A program made the translations under genes and the position numbers. A stretch of DNA of 64,000 bases from Bradyrhizobium sp. cir1 (lineage in GTDB: Bacteria > Pseudomonadota > Alphaproteobacteria > Rhizobiales > Xanthobacteraceae), in NCBI RefSeq assembly GCF_014198245.1, contig NZ_JACIHE010000017.1:62001-126000 (forward strand), written 5' to 3'. Positions 8,834 to 17,850 of the stretch are shown here, piece after piece; the stretch's first letter is position 1; every line of letters begins with the position of its first letter. The notes beneath the pieces were generated by a model. It was not told the DNA's origin. It was given only the letters and a program-made list of their open reading frames with translations, and did no database searches.

Positions 8834-9381
8834 TGCGTCATGGCAGCGCACGTCGTCAAGACGTTTGGCTGCGATAGGGCCAAAAGAAGTCAGACCCGCG
8901 GCGCGGAGCGACGAAGATGCGATGTACTCCCATGTGATGCGACAGGGCAACATGCGTGCGCGATGCTTGCCTCGACGGCGCAAGAGATCGTGGTGATGTG
9001 CATGATCGATGACCATCACGCTCACGGTGCGTGATGGTACGGCTTCCGAAGAAGCTGAAGCGTCTCCGCTCTTCGGGAGCCGCTACTGATTCGGAGAGTT
9101 GACGAGGGCAGCCCAGCGCCGATTCTGCCGTACCGACGCAGGTGCGCCCGGCGCCCGGGTGCAACGTACGTCCCTGTCTCTGAAACCAGGCCAACAGTCT
9201 GACCCGCCGCTCGCACGTCGAGCCTATTGCCAACGTCCGTAAGACCTACACAACGTCGTCATGATAGCCGTCTGTTGCGACGATCTTTATAGAGCGACCA
9301 CGAATTCGAGCGAGGCGAGCCAAAACTGTATGCGTTGAGACATTCGTTGGGATATGAGGTTCGCAGATCTTGCGAACGTCC
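8834..9381. other. spacer between nodD2 and the small hypothetical gene
   Basis: I see no family-like protein, repeat or RNA in this stretch, only mutually overlapping Arg-rich frames. It holds the 3' flank of nodD2 and the upstream region of the 8603-8833 gene. Confidence 0.4.
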
Positions 9382-10374
9382 TTACGACAACGGCGAGACA
9401 GATCGTGCGAAATCTCCGGCAGTATCCGCTCGTTCCGAAGTGCAGATGATGGAGGCCTCTTGCCCAGTTGCCATGCGGGTAGCTTCCTGCAACAATATCT
9501 CGCGCATCCACAGGCTTTCCGGGTCGCTGTTGTGAAGCACGGGCCATTGAACCGCCTCAGTGAAGGCGGGGAATGGCTGCGGGAGCTCCGCAATGCGAAG
9601 GGGCATTGTTCTTTGGAAATGCTTTACGAGCCCTAATGGCATCGTCCCTATGCGGTTGGTGCCTACCAGCAGGGGCGGGATCATGCTGAAGCTCTGCACG
9701 AGAATGTCGATGCGCCGATTGAGACCGAGATCGAGTAAAAGGGATTCTTCGACCGGCGTCTTGCGCGCGCCTTTGACCTTAACCGCAACGTGGCCCATCG
9801 ACATATACCGATCAAATGTAAGCCCCCGTAGTAGTTGGCTGTTCGTGCAGCAACCTACGCAGACGAGCCTCTCCTCGAATAGGGCCGCCTTGGGGTGCGC
9901 GCCGGACATGAATAATTCCGGCAAGATAACAAAATCGACTTCGCCGCGGCGGAGAAGCTCATCGTGCTCATCGGTGAGCGCGACCAGTTCGAAGCTGACG
10001 GCCGGTGCTTCTCGCGCGACGCGCTCCACGACATTTCGGAAGAATACGACTGTTATAAAATCAGAAAGGCCGATCCTGAATCGCCGGTTCGATCGAGCTG
10101 GGTCGAACACGTCCCGCGCGATGATTGAGTGATCGATGTGCGTTAGAGCCTCGCGCACAGGAGCTGCAAGGCGTTCCGCGCGAGAGGTCGGGACAAGTTC
10201 CCGCCCCCTCATCCCAAACAGCTCATCACGGAAATAGGAGCGCAGCCGGGCAACGGCTGCGCTCATGGCCGGCTGACTAAGATTAATCTTGCGGGCCGCT
10301 GCGCTGAGGTTTCGCTCAGTCATTAGAGCATCCAGCGCGACGAGAAGATTTAAATCCAGACCTTTGAAACGCAT
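9382..10374 (-). CDS. nodD2: NodD2, LysR-family regulator of nodulation genes
   Basis: 330 residues starting MRFKGLDLNLLVALDALMTE, the canonical NodD N-terminus. The LysR helix-turn-helix follows (NLSAAARKINLSQPAMSAAV), then the inducer-binding domain (VDFVILPELFMSGAHPKA, FTEAVQWPVLHNSDPESLWM). It is about 15 residues longer than the 314-residue NodD1 at its C-terminus (ending near ARSVSPLS). Family knowledge: in B. japonicum NodD2 represses the nod genes and is induced through NolA at high cell density. Here a NolA-type box lies 350 bases upstream (10724-10754), which leaves a long untranslated leader. It differs from NodD1 throughout, so it is not a recent duplicate. Confidence 0.95.
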   Translation of the reverse strand: MRFKGLDLNLLVALDALMTERNLSAAARKINLSQPAMSAAVARLRSYFRDELFGMRGRELVPTSRAERLAAPVREALTHIDHSIIARDVFDPARSNRRFRIGLSDFITVVFFRNVVERVAREAPAVSFELVALTDEHDELLRRGEVDFVILPELFMSGAHPKAALFEERLVCVGCCTNSQLLRGLTFDRYMSMGHVAVKVKGARKTPVEESLLLDLGLNRRIDILVQSFSMIPPLLVGTNRIGTMPLGLVKHFQRTMPLRIAELPQPFPAFTEAVQWPVLHNSDPESLWMREILLQEATRMATGQEASIICTSERADTAGDFARSVSPLS

Positions 10375-11016
10375 GTCTTCTTATCCGGCATGAACGTAGT
10401 TGCGGCGCATACAACGAGCTGTGACGGCTGCGTCTGGAGAGGTCCTATTGGCTCGCCCGACTGGACTCCGTTTTCATCCTTCGATCGCGAAAAGACGCTC
10501 ATGAAATGACCGCAACAACGGAGAGCAAGGCGGTAGGCCGACCAGCAGCGGCCGGAAACCGTCAGGAGTCCCGAAGTTGATCGGTCTCGCCGCTTCCGGC
10601 GAGCCACGCGACAGGACCCGGTCGGTTGGTTAATGGCAGATCAACCCAGTGTCCGGCCAGTGCCGTGAGTTCGCCAAAGCGCCCAGTCGAGGGCCGCGTA
10701 GCGCAGCGTTAGTCACGGCGGCCAACCTACAACCTGACGCAGTGTGCGGTTCAAGCGATTTTATGGGGCAAGCCAAACATTATTGTACTGGAGGAGGCGT
10801 GTTGTGCCGCGATAGTGCTGGGCGCTGCCTGTTCGCGGTGCAAGCGCACCAAACCTCACCTGCGAGGTCACCACGCTCACGACTCGGCAAGTCTTCGCAG
10901 CCGATCGCCCGTCGCTGGCAGCTTGGCCACAGAGACGTTGAAGTGACGAAAGTGGCCGAGCAGGTCGAAGGATTGTTAGCGTGTTTGGAACGTGCCGAGA
11001 GTGGCTTACGGTGAGC
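10375..11016. other. nodD2-nodD1 intergenic region with the NolA-type promoter
   Basis: About 640 bases between the two nodD genes hold the NolA-type promoter at 10724-10754. Transcription from that promoter would leave a leader of about 340 bases before nodD2. I see no conserved small ORF, nod box or clear terminator in it. Confidence 0.5.
10724..10754 (-). promoter_or_regulatory. candidate NolA box upstream of nodD2 (c)
   Basis: On the minus strand: -35 TTGAAC, a 19-bp spacer, -10 TAGGTT. The dyad reads AACC-N2-ACA-N3-CGT-N2-GGTT, perfect in its outer arms. It is the only site of its kind between nodD1 and nodD2 and points at nodD2. This offers a DNA basis for the known activation of nodD2 by NolA in B. 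japonicum. Confidence 0.75.
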
Positions 11017-11961
11017 CTAGCAGCGCCTGCGAGTTGGAGGCTCCTGATGCCCAGATGCCATGTTGGATGCTTCCTCCAGCAATATCCGCCGCATCCAAAT
11101 GCTCGCCGGATCGGTATTGTGGAACGCAGGCCACTGCACAGCCTCGGTGAATGTGGGCAGCGGGAGCGGCGGTTCGACGATCCGCAGTGGCATCCGCTTT
11201 TCGAAGTGTTTGGCGAGTCGTAAGGGCATTGTGCCGATACGGCCTGTGTCTAACAATATGGGCGGAATCAGGCTAAAGCCCTGCACAACGATCTCAATGC
11301 GTCTCTTGACGCCGTGCTCAAGCAAGAACCATTCTTCGATGTTTGGTCTGAGCGCCCGTCCGAACTTCGCCGTAACGTGCCCCATCGAAATGTATTTCTC
11401 GAATGTCAGCTGCCGCGATAGCTGCTTGTTCTCGCGGCATCCCACGCATACGAGGGTCTCGTCGAACAGCGTCGCCTTAGGATGCGCGCTCGACATGAAC
11501 AGCTCCGGCAGAATGAGAAAGTCCACCTCGCCCCGGCGGAGCAGCTCATCGGGTTCATCGGAAAATGGCAGCAATTCGAAGCGCACCGCGGGAGCTTCCA
11601 CTGCAATACGGTCCACAATTTTGCGAAGAAAGACGATCGTCATGAAATCGGAGAGGATGAACCTGAAGCGTCGGCTCGACTGAGTAGGGTCGAACGCGTC
11701 CCGCGATATGATCGAGAGTTGGATGTGCAGTAGGGCCTCGCGCACCGGACCTGCAAGCGCCTCCGCGCCAGGTGTAGGGACGAGCTCGCGACCTCTCATG
11801 GTGAATAGTTCATCGCGGAAATAGGTGCGCAGCCGCGCGATCGCGGCGCTCATAGCGGGCTGGCTCAGGTGAATCTTGCGCGCCGCCGCTGTGAGGTTGC
11901 GCTCCGTCATCAGAGCATCGAGCGCAACGAGAAGGTTTAGATCAAGTCCCTTGAACCGCAT
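11017..11961 (-). CDS. nodD1: NodD1, LysR-family flavonoid-responsive activator
   Basis: 314 residues with the standard NodD start (MRFKGLDLNLLVALDALMTE) and HTH (NLTAAARKIHLSQPAMSAAI). The ligand-binding domain is complete (VDFLILPELFMSSAHPKATL, FTEAVQWPAFHNTDPASIWM). Family knowledge: NodD1 binds the nod box and activates the nod operon in response to legume isoflavones. The gene is divergent from the nod operon, and the nod box at 11971-12020 starts 10 bases upstream of its ATG, so NodD1 also covers its own promoter there. That location identifies this copy, rather than the downstream one, as nodD1. Confidence 0.96.
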   Translation of the reverse strand: MRFKGLDLNLLVALDALMTERNLTAAARKIHLSQPAMSAAIARLRTYFRDELFTMRGRELVPTPGAEALAGPVREALLHIQLSIISRDAFDPTQSSRRFRFILSDFMTIVFLRKIVDRIAVEAPAVRFELLPFSDEPDELLRRGEVDFLILPELFMSSAHPKATLFDETLVCVGCRENKQLSRQLTFEKYISMGHVTAKFGRALRPNIEEWFLLEHGVKRRIEIVVQGFSLIPPILLDTGRIGTMPLRLAKHFEKRMPLRIVEPPLPLPTFTEAVQWPAFHNTDPASIWMRRILLEEASNMASGHQEPPTRRRC

Positions 11962-11970
11962 GTTGTAAGT

Positions 11971-12020
11971 CTATCCATCGTGTGGATGTGTTCCATCGGA
12001 ACAATCGATTTTACCAAATT
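11971..12020 (+). promoter_or_regulatory. nod box
   Basis: The segment has the classical features in order: ATCCATCGTGTGGATG, then a second ATC, then AACAATCGATTTTACCAAAT. This is the about 47-bp NodD binding site with its ATC-N9-GAT repeats. It drives the nodK/Y-ABCSUIJ operon rightwards and overlaps the divergent nodD1 promoter. Confidence 0.96.
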
Positions 12021-12346
12021 GCGGGACGTTGGATAGCAAACATCAGTTTGCAAAAGTAATCAGGCATACCACGATGGCTGCTGCTCGCTCACGCTGGCTC
12101 AGAGAAAAGCTCCTGGACGTGCGAGCAGCCGACGCATCCGCTTCGAGGGCGGCTATGGGCGCGCCGTGCGAGCCGCGTCGCTTCGTCTCGGTGCGAAAGT
12201 CGCTCGATCGAGACGCCAGGCAGATCTCCATAAACCTTGGTATGCGTGTTTCATCCGTTTCCATATTGCAGGTTTACCCGCGTACACTTGAGAGCGCGTT
12301 CAGCCGCATTCTAGTGTCGGGAAATAGCGGCAGGCGCAGATTGCGG

Positions 12347-12742
12347 ATGCCCAGTAATTCAGGCGACTCTCCAAATGGCTTGCCTGTCCACCGCATTCAG
12401 GGCGTGTCGAATATGTATAAGAACCAGTGTGATCTGATGCCACTCGGTTGCGCCATCGATGAGGCGCCGCGCATCGAAGGCCTTCCCGCAGACGTCAAAA
12501 CGTCGACAGAGATGCTAGACGAGGCGGAAAAGCTCCGTGGTGCAGACAGGTTCTGGCTAGTCCAATCGCCTCGCCGGCATCTTCCGGGATATCTCGCGCA
12601 GGGCATTGGCCGGATGACGAGTGCGAACCATGAGATCGCTTCGTCGCGAGCGAAGGCGCACGGCGCGGTGCAGGCGAGAAGTGCCGCGCTCCGACGGATC
12701 ATGGCAGCTCATTTCAGTATTGATCAGCGGTTCGGCGACTAG
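12347..12742 (+). CDS. NodK/NodY-like first gene of the nod operon
   Basis: The frame is open from 12029, but that is only 9 bases past the nod box, before any expected transcription start. The real start therefore lies further in: ATG at 12347 (131 aa) or 12413 (109 aa, MYKNQCDLMPLGCAIDEAPR). The C-terminal part is protein-like and hydrophilic (TSTEMLDEAEKLRGADRFWL, then VQSPRRHLPGYLAQGIGRM). Bradyrhizobia carry nodY (B. japonicum) or nodK (B. elkanii, ANU289) at exactly this place, and neither has a known function. I do not assign the symbol because I cannot compare the sequences. The upstream part of the open frame is Arg/Ser-rich and probably leader. Confidence 0.6.
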   Translation: MPSNSGDSPNGLPVHRIQGVSNMYKNQCDLMPLGCAIDEAPRIEGLPADVKTSTEMLDEAEKLRGADRFWLVQSPRRHLPGYLAQGIGRMTSANHEIASSRAKAHGAVQARSAALRRIMAAHFSIDQRFGD

Positions 12743-12796
12743 CGAATTCTCGTGACCATCTCCGCTCATAATTCCACTGGCGCAAGGAAGCCCGCC

Positions 12797-13429
12797 ATGA
12801 ACATTGCCGCATCCCGGACTGCGGAAGCCCCTACTGCGCGCGCTCAAGTGCAGTGGAGCCTTCGCTGGGAAAACGAACTGCGGCTCGCTGATCATGCCGA
12901 GCTCGCCGAGTTCTTCCGCAAGAGTTACGGGCCGACCGGTGCGTTCAATGCGCAGCCATTTGAGGGCAACCGAAGTTGGGCCGGTGCAAGACCTGAGGTC
13001 CGCGTAATCGGTTACGACGCGCGCGGGATAGCTGCTCACGTCGGGCTACTACGCCGCTTCATCAATGTTGGTGGGGTCGATCTTCTCGTGGGCGAACTGG
13101 GGTTATACGCGGTGCGTCCGGATCTTGAGGGCCTGGGAATCAGCCATGCAATGCGCGTGATGTATCCCATGCTGCAGGAGCTTGGGATTCCATTCGGCTT
13201 TGGCACGGTTCGGCCTGCGCTTGCGAAACATATGACCCGACTGGTCGAAAGGCAGGGGCTCGCAACCCTCATGTCTGGCATTCGCGTCCGCTCCACGCAT
13301 CCGGATGTCTATCCCAATTTGCCGCCGATCCGGATCGAAGACGTGATCGTAGTGGTTTTTCCGGTTGGACGCTCGATAAGCGAGTGGCCGGCCGGGACGA
13401 TCATCGATCGGAACGGGCCCGAGTTGTGA
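12797..13429 (+). CDS. nodA: NodA, Nod-factor N-acyltransferase
   Basis: 210 residues, the family length. It starts at the ATG at 12797 behind GGAAG rather than at the in-frame start 45 bases upstream. NodA motifs are present (VQWSLRWENELRLADHAELA, then FFRKSYGPTGAFNAQPFEGN; LGLYAVRPDLEGLGISHAMR). It attaches a fatty acyl chain to the free amino group left by NodB on the chitin oligomer. Second gene of the nod-box operon. Its stop overlaps the GTG start of nodB. Confidence 0.97.
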   Translation: MNIAASRTAEAPTARAQVQWSLRWENELRLADHAELAEFFRKSYGPTGAFNAQPFEGNRSWAGARPEVRVIGYDARGIAAHVGLLRRFINVGGVDLLVGELGLYAVRPDLEGLGISHAMRVMYPMLQELGIPFGFGTVRPALAKHMTRLVERQGLATLMSGIRVRSTHPDVYPNLPPIRIEDVIVVVFPVGRSISEWPAGTIIDRNGPEL

Positions 13430-14085
13430 AAGAGCTTTTCCCCCTATCTGCTGTCCGTTGCGACTACGCTGACGTGAGTGGAAGTTGCCCCGTCTATTTG
13501 ACCTTTGATGATGGGCCAAATCCATTTTGCACGCCAGAGGTGCTCGATGTGCTGGCGCAACATCGGATTCCGGCGACGTTCTTCGTGATCGGCACGTACG
13601 CGGCCGAACAACCTGAACTCATTCGACGAATGATCGCGGAAGGGCACGAGGTTGCGAACCACACGATGACGCATCCGGATCTATCCAGATGCGGACCAGC
13701 GGAGGTACGCGATGAAGTTCTGGCGGCGAGCGAGGCGATCCGTTCGGCGTGCCCGCAGGCCTCACCCAGGCACATGCGAGCACCTTACGGCATGTGGACA
13801 CAAGAGGTGCTCGCTGTGTCAGCGAGCGCTGGTCTCACAGCTGTGCACTGGTCGGTCGATCCGAGAGATTGGTCCCGCCCCGGGGTTGATAGAATTGTGA
13901 ATTCAGTACTGGCGAGCGTTCGCCCGGGTGCAATTGTGCTCCTGCACGACGGATATCCTCCTGATGAGGAGCGACCGTGCACTGATGCCACGCTGCGCGA
14001 TCAGACCACCATCGCGCTGTCACAACTGATCCCGGCGCTACAACGGCGCGGGTTTGTAATCCGTCCATTCCCTCAACTTCACTGA
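13426..14085 (+). CDS. nodB: NodB, chitooligosaccharide N-deacetylase
   Basis: 219 residues. The GTG at 13426 shares GTGA with the nodA stop, a typical coupled start. The carbohydrate esterase 4 motifs are all visible: LTFDDGPNPF (catalytic and metal Asp), NHTMTHPDLS (His-x3-His), MRAPYGMW, VDPRDW and IVLLHDGYPP. The enzyme removes the acetyl group from the non-reducing terminal residue of the NodC product, making room for NodA acylation. Its length equals that of other NodB proteins. Confidence 0.97.
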   Translation: MKELFPLSAVRCDYADVSGSCPVYLTFDDGPNPFCTPEVLDVLAQHRIPATFFVIGTYAAEQPELIRRMIAEGHEVANHTMTHPDLSRCGPAEVRDEVLAASEAIRSACPQASPRHMRAPYGMWTQEVLAVSASAGLTAVHWSVDPRDWSRPGVDRIVNSVLASVRPGAIVLLHDGYPPDEERPCTDATLRDQTTIALSQLIPALQRRGFVIRPFPQLH

Positions 14086-14101
14086 AAAAAACTGACACCC
14101 T

Positions 14102-15478
14102 ATGGACCTGCTCGCTACAACAAGTGCTGTCGCTGTTTCGTCTTATGCGCTGCTCTCGACGATCTACAAGAGCGCGCAAGCGCTATATGCCCAACCGGCG
14201 ACGAACCCATCGCTGCAGGACAACCTGGGACGATCAGAAGCGGTCCTTCCCAGTGTAGACGTCATCGTACCGTGCTTCAACGAGGATCCAATCACGCTCG
14301 CCCAATGTCTGGAGTCGCTTGCGAGTCAAGACTACACCGGAAAGCTACAGGTGTATGTGGTCGACGACGGATCTGCAAATCGCGACGTTGTCGCGCCTGT
14401 ACACAAAATCTATGCGAACGATCCGAGGTTCAGCGTCATCTTGCTGGCAAACAACGTTGGAAAGCGCAAGGCGCAGATCGCCGCAATACGCAGCTCATCC
14501 GGTGACTTGGTCCTCAACGTCGACTCGGATACGATACTTGCCGCTGACGTTGTCACGAAGCTTGTATTGAAGATGCACGACCCGGAAGTCGGTGCGGCCA
14601 TGGGTCAGTTGATAGCGAGCAACCGCAGCCAAACCTGGCTGACCAGGTTGATCGATATGGAATACTGGTTGGCATGCAACGAGGAGCGCGCGGCGCAGGC
14701 GCGTTTCGGTGCCGTCATGTGCTGCTGCGGTCCATGTGCCATGTATCGTCGCTCCGCGCTCGCCTTGCTTCTCGATCAATACGAAGCCCAATTCTTTCGT
14801 GGGAAGCCGAGCGATTTCGGCGAGGATCGCCATCTAACGATCCTCATGCTCAAGGCGGGATTTCGAACGGAATACGTCTCGGACGCGATCGCAGCAACAG
14901 TCGTCCCGGACAGCCTTGGGCCATATCTACGTCAGCAACTCCGCTGGGCGCGCAGTACCTTCCGGGACACGTTCCTTGCATTACGCCTGCTGCCAGAGCT
15001 CGACGGCTATCTGACGCTAGACGTTATCGGGCAAAATCTCGGCCCGTTGCTTCTCGCCCTGTCATCACTGGCTGCGCTCGCACAGCTCCTAATCGCCGGC
15101 TCTGTACCCTGGTGGACGGGATTGACGATTGCAGCAATGACAATGGTCCGCTGCAGTGTGGCAGCCCTTCGTGCTCGCGAACTGCGGTTTCTCGGCTTCG
15201 CGCTCCACACACCGATCAATATCTTTCTCTTACTTCCTTTGAAGGCCTATGCGCTTTGTACCTTGAGCAACAGCGATTGGCTATCGCGCAAGGTCGCCAA
15301 TGTGCCGGCCGAAGGGGAAAAGCAGTCTGTCATCCTGCACCCGAACGCTGGACGAAGTGCTGCAGGTAAATGGGGAATGTCTGGAACAATTCATAAGGCG
15401 GGGCTTTCGAGCCCTGAATCGAGCCTGACGGCAACGAAGAGTGTTTGCGGTTGCGATCGTTCGACCGCCTGCAAGTAG
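14102..15478 (+). CDS. nodC: NodC, N-acetylglucosaminyltransferase (chitin oligosaccharide synthase)
   Basis: 458 residues of a membrane GT2 enzyme. An N-terminal membrane segment precedes VDVIVPCFNEDPITLAQ, VYVVDDGSANRDV, LVLNVDSDTILA (DxD-type), GEDRHLTIL, and QQLRWARSTFRDTF (the Q-x2-RW motif of processive synthases). Hydrophobic C-terminal segments follow. It makes the tetra- or pentameric GlcNAc backbone of the Nod factor at the inner membrane. It is about 25 residues shorter than my memory of the B. japonicum protein, at the variable C-terminus. It is 16 bases after nodB and 11 before nodS. Confidence 0.97.
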   Translation: MDLLATTSAVAVSSYALLSTIYKSAQALYAQPATNPSLQDNLGRSEAVLPSVDVIVPCFNEDPITLAQCLESLASQDYTGKLQVYVVDDGSANRDVVAPVHKIYANDPRFSVILLANNVGKRKAQIAAIRSSSGDLVLNVDSDTILAADVVTKLVLKMHDPEVGAAMGQLIASNRSQTWLTRLIDMEYWLACNEERAAQARFGAVMCCCGPCAMYRRSALALLLDQYEAQFFRGKPSDFGEDRHLTILMLKAGFRTEYVSDAIAATVVPDSLGPYLRQQLRWARSTFRDTFLALRLLPELDGYLTLDVIGQNLGPLLLALSSLAALAQLLIAGSVPWWTGLTIAAMTMVRCSVAALRARELRFLGFALHTPINIFLLLPLKAYALCTLSNSDWLSRKVANVPAEGEKQSVILHPNAGRSAAGKWGMSGTIHKAGLSSPESSLTATKSVCGCDRSTACK

Positions 15479-15489
15479 GTGATAGGCTC

Positions 15490-16119
15490 ATGATCCCGGA
15501 CGCAAACCATCAGCTATTAGAGCGAGAGTTGTCTGCCGACGATCCATGGCGCCTCGACAGTAGTTCCTTCGAGCAGGAGCGATACGCGCAAATGCTCCGG
15601 ATGTCGCGTTGCAATGGAGACGTTGCGTGTGCCCTCGAAGTGGGATGTGCAGCCGGTGCATTCACCGGCATGCTGGCGCCGCTATGCGGACGACTCACCG
15701 TGGTCGATGTCATGCCGCAGGCCATCGAGCGAGCGCGACGACGGACCAGGAAGTGGTCGCATATCACGTGGGTGACCTCCGACATCCAGCGGTTCTCGAC
15801 CACCGAGCGGTTCGATTTGATTGTCGTGGCCGAAGTTCTTTACTACCTCAAGGACATTGTCGAGATGCATGCGGCTATCCGCAACCTAGTGAGTATGCTT
15901 GCGCCAAATGGAGCTCTGATTTTCGGGTCGGCACGTGATGCCACATGTCAACGATGGGGCCATGCTGCTGGTGCCGAAACGGTGATCGCTCTCTTCAACG
16001 AGACCCTATCGGAGGTCGAGCGTCTGCATTGCCACACCGAGTCGGTCAACGAAGACTGCTTGATCGTCCGGTTCCGGAAGCCGGGTCATTCGTCAGAACA
16101 ATCAAACGTCGGCCACTAG
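15490..16119 (+). CDS. nodS: NodS, SAM-dependent N-methyltransferase
   Basis: 209 residues from the ATG at 15490 (AGG 4-6 bases upstream). An earlier in-frame ATG overlaps nodC and lacks support. The class I SAM-binding motif ALEVGCAAGAFTGMLAP is followed by VVDVMPQAI, FDLIVVAEVLYYLKDIVEMH and LAPNGALIFGSARD. NodS methylates the deacetylated non-reducing amino group of the Nod factor. It sits in the standard nodSU order. Confidence 0.96.
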   Translation: MIPDANHQLLERELSADDPWRLDSSSFEQERYAQMLRMSRCNGDVACALEVGCAAGAFTGMLAPLCGRLTVVDVMPQAIERARRRTRKWSHITWVTSDIQRFSTTERFDLIVVAEVLYYLKDIVEMHAAIRNLVSMLAPNGALIFGSARDATCQRWGHAAGAETVIALFNETLSEVERLHCHTESVNEDCLIVRFRKPGHSSEQSNVGH

Positions 16120-16132
16120 ACCAGGGGATCAT

Positions 16133-17842
16133 ATGCGCATCTGCGGCATCAAGTTAACACATGACGGGGCAATCGCTGTCGTCGAGGACGGGCGGCTTGT
16201 CTTTTGCACCGAGCAAGAGAAGCGCGGCAACAGTCCACGCTATCAATCCGTCGAGAATCTCGATGCAGTCGTGCTCGCCTTGGCGGAGCATGGCCTGGAT
16301 CCGCAGGATATCGATCAGTTCGTCATCGACGGCTGGGATGGGGAGATTGAGTCGCAGTTCCAGGTCCTAAGTGGCGCTGTGCCGATCGCGCTGAAAGGGG
16401 CGCCGTATGTCGAGCGCCATGCTGAGGGCCTTCTTGATTCCGTCGACGGCTTTGGCCTGATCCTCGGAGGCAAGGTGTTTCCATATAAGAGCTACCCGCA
16501 CGTCACGGGCCACGTCGCGTCAGCATATAGCACCAGTCCCTTTGCCAGCGCGGGAAAACCCGCGTTCTGCCTGGTATGGGACGGCTGCATCTTTCCACGT
16601 CTTTACTATGTGGAAACCCGGGGGGCACGGCTCATTGCATCCCTGTTTCCGATGATCGGCCATGCCTATGCTGCCGCGGGCCTTCACTTCGGCCGTTACA
16701 AGCAGCCGAACCGCTCCAGTTGGGATTTGGGCATCGCCGGCAAGCTGATGGCTTACATCGCGCTTGGCTCTGTCGACGAAAGCATTGTGGCAGTGTTTCA
16801 GGAGCTCTATGAAAAGCGCTTCGCCGCTGACACGGAGCAGGCTCGTCGCTACCGCGCTGACATCAACAATGCGGAATCGTCGCTTGCAGCTATGCACGAC
16901 TTCTTCGAGGTAAGCGCATTGCGCCTGACGGCCAAGCGAGCGGAGGACGTCCTTGCGTCGTTTCATGTGTTCGTGGAACGTCTTCTTGTCAAGGAAATGG
17001 CGATGGTTCTGCTGCGACACTCGTCGCTTCCAGGAGCGCGAAATCTATGTATCGCCGGAGGTTGCGGTCTCAATATCAAGTGGAACAGCGCGCTTCGTGC
17101 GGCGGGATTGTTCGATGACGTTTGGGTGCCGCCGTTTCCGAATGACAGCGGCTCGGCAATCGGCGCTGCTTGCGGCGCGATGGCGGCGCAAAATGGCTTC
17201 GGGCCGTTGGAATGGTCAGTCTACAGTGGTCCGGACCTGCAGGACAGCGAGCTTCCGCCGGATTGGCAGGCGGCGCCATGCAGTCTGCGTGAACTTGCGG
17301 CGATTCTGGCCGACAACAAGCCGGTCATCTTCCTTTCCGGGCGCGCCGAGCTTGGGCCGCGGGCGTTGGGCGGCAGAAGCATTCTTGCAGCGCCGACCTC
17401 CCCAGCAATGAAGGATCATCTCAACGACATCAAGCGTCGCGAGCACTTCCGGCCAGTGGCGCCGATCTGTCTGGAGGACCGGGCGCCAGAAATTTTCAGC
17501 CCAGGTACGCCAGATCCTTACATGCTTTTCGATCACCAGACCCGGGCGGAATGGCGCGACAAGGTCCCCGCTGTGGTCCATCTTGACGGCTCCGCCCGGC
17601 TGCAGACAATCTCCCGCAACTCTCCGCACAAAATCGCCGCGCTTCTCGTCGAATTTGAGCAACTCACGGGGATACCGCTGCTCTGCAACACGAGCGCCAA
17701 CCTCCACGGACGGGGATTCTTCCCGGATGCTGCCGCGGCCTGCCAATGGGGGCGTGTCGAGCATGTGTGGTGCGACGGCCAGCTCTGGACCAACACGGTG
17801 GTAAGGAAGCCATTGTCGGCCGAGCGACTTCTGTCAGCCTAA
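16133..17842 (+). CDS. nodU: NodU, Nod-factor 6-O-carbamoyltransferase
   Basis: 569 residues of the NodU/CmcH carbamoyltransferase family. The N-terminal ASKHA (TsaD-like) part has CGIKLTHDGAIAVVEDGRL and VTGHVASAYSTSPF. The C-terminal part has SGRAELGPRALGGRSILAAP, VVHLDGSARLQTISR and LCNTSANLHGRGF. The family transfers carbamoyl from carbamoyl phosphate to the Nod-factor terminal sugar. It starts 13 bases after nodS. A second member, nolO, lies downstream. Confidence 0.96.
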   Translation: MRICGIKLTHDGAIAVVEDGRLVFCTEQEKRGNSPRYQSVENLDAVVLALAEHGLDPQDIDQFVIDGWDGEIESQFQVLSGAVPIALKGAPYVERHAEGLLDSVDGFGLILGGKVFPYKSYPHVTGHVASAYSTSPFASAGKPAFCLVWDGCIFPRLYYVETRGARLIASLFPMIGHAYAAAGLHFGRYKQPNRSSWDLGIAGKLMAYIALGSVDESIVAVFQELYEKRFAADTEQARRYRADINNAESSLAAMHDFFEVSALRLTAKRAEDVLASFHVFVERLLVKEMAMVLLRHSSLPGARNLCIAGGCGLNIKWNSALRAAGLFDDVWVPPFPNDSGSAIGAACGAMAAQNGFGPLEWSVYSGPDLQDSELPPDWQAAPCSLRELAAILADNKPVIFLSGRAELGPRALGGRSILAAPTSPAMKDHLNDIKRREHFRPVAPICLEDRAPEIFSPGTPDPYMLFDHQTRAEWRDKVPAVVHLDGSARLQTISRNSPHKIAALLVEFEQLTGIPLLCNTSANLHGRGFFPDAAAACQWGRVEHVWCDGQLWTNTVVRKPLSAERLLSA

Positions 17843-17850
17843 GAGTGACC

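Noticed and set aside
11951..11980. Plus-strand CTTGAACCGCATGTTGTAAG at the nodD1 start resembles a shortened NolA box.
   Set aside because: It lacks the central ACG-N3-CGT and the 19-bp spacing, and it is simply the conserved nodD start codon region. The match is to the two ends only.
12029..12346. nodK/Y-like gene starting at 12029.
   Set aside because: The start lies 9 bases after the nod box, before the expected transcription start, and the first 100 residues are Arg/Ser-rich and unlike the rest.
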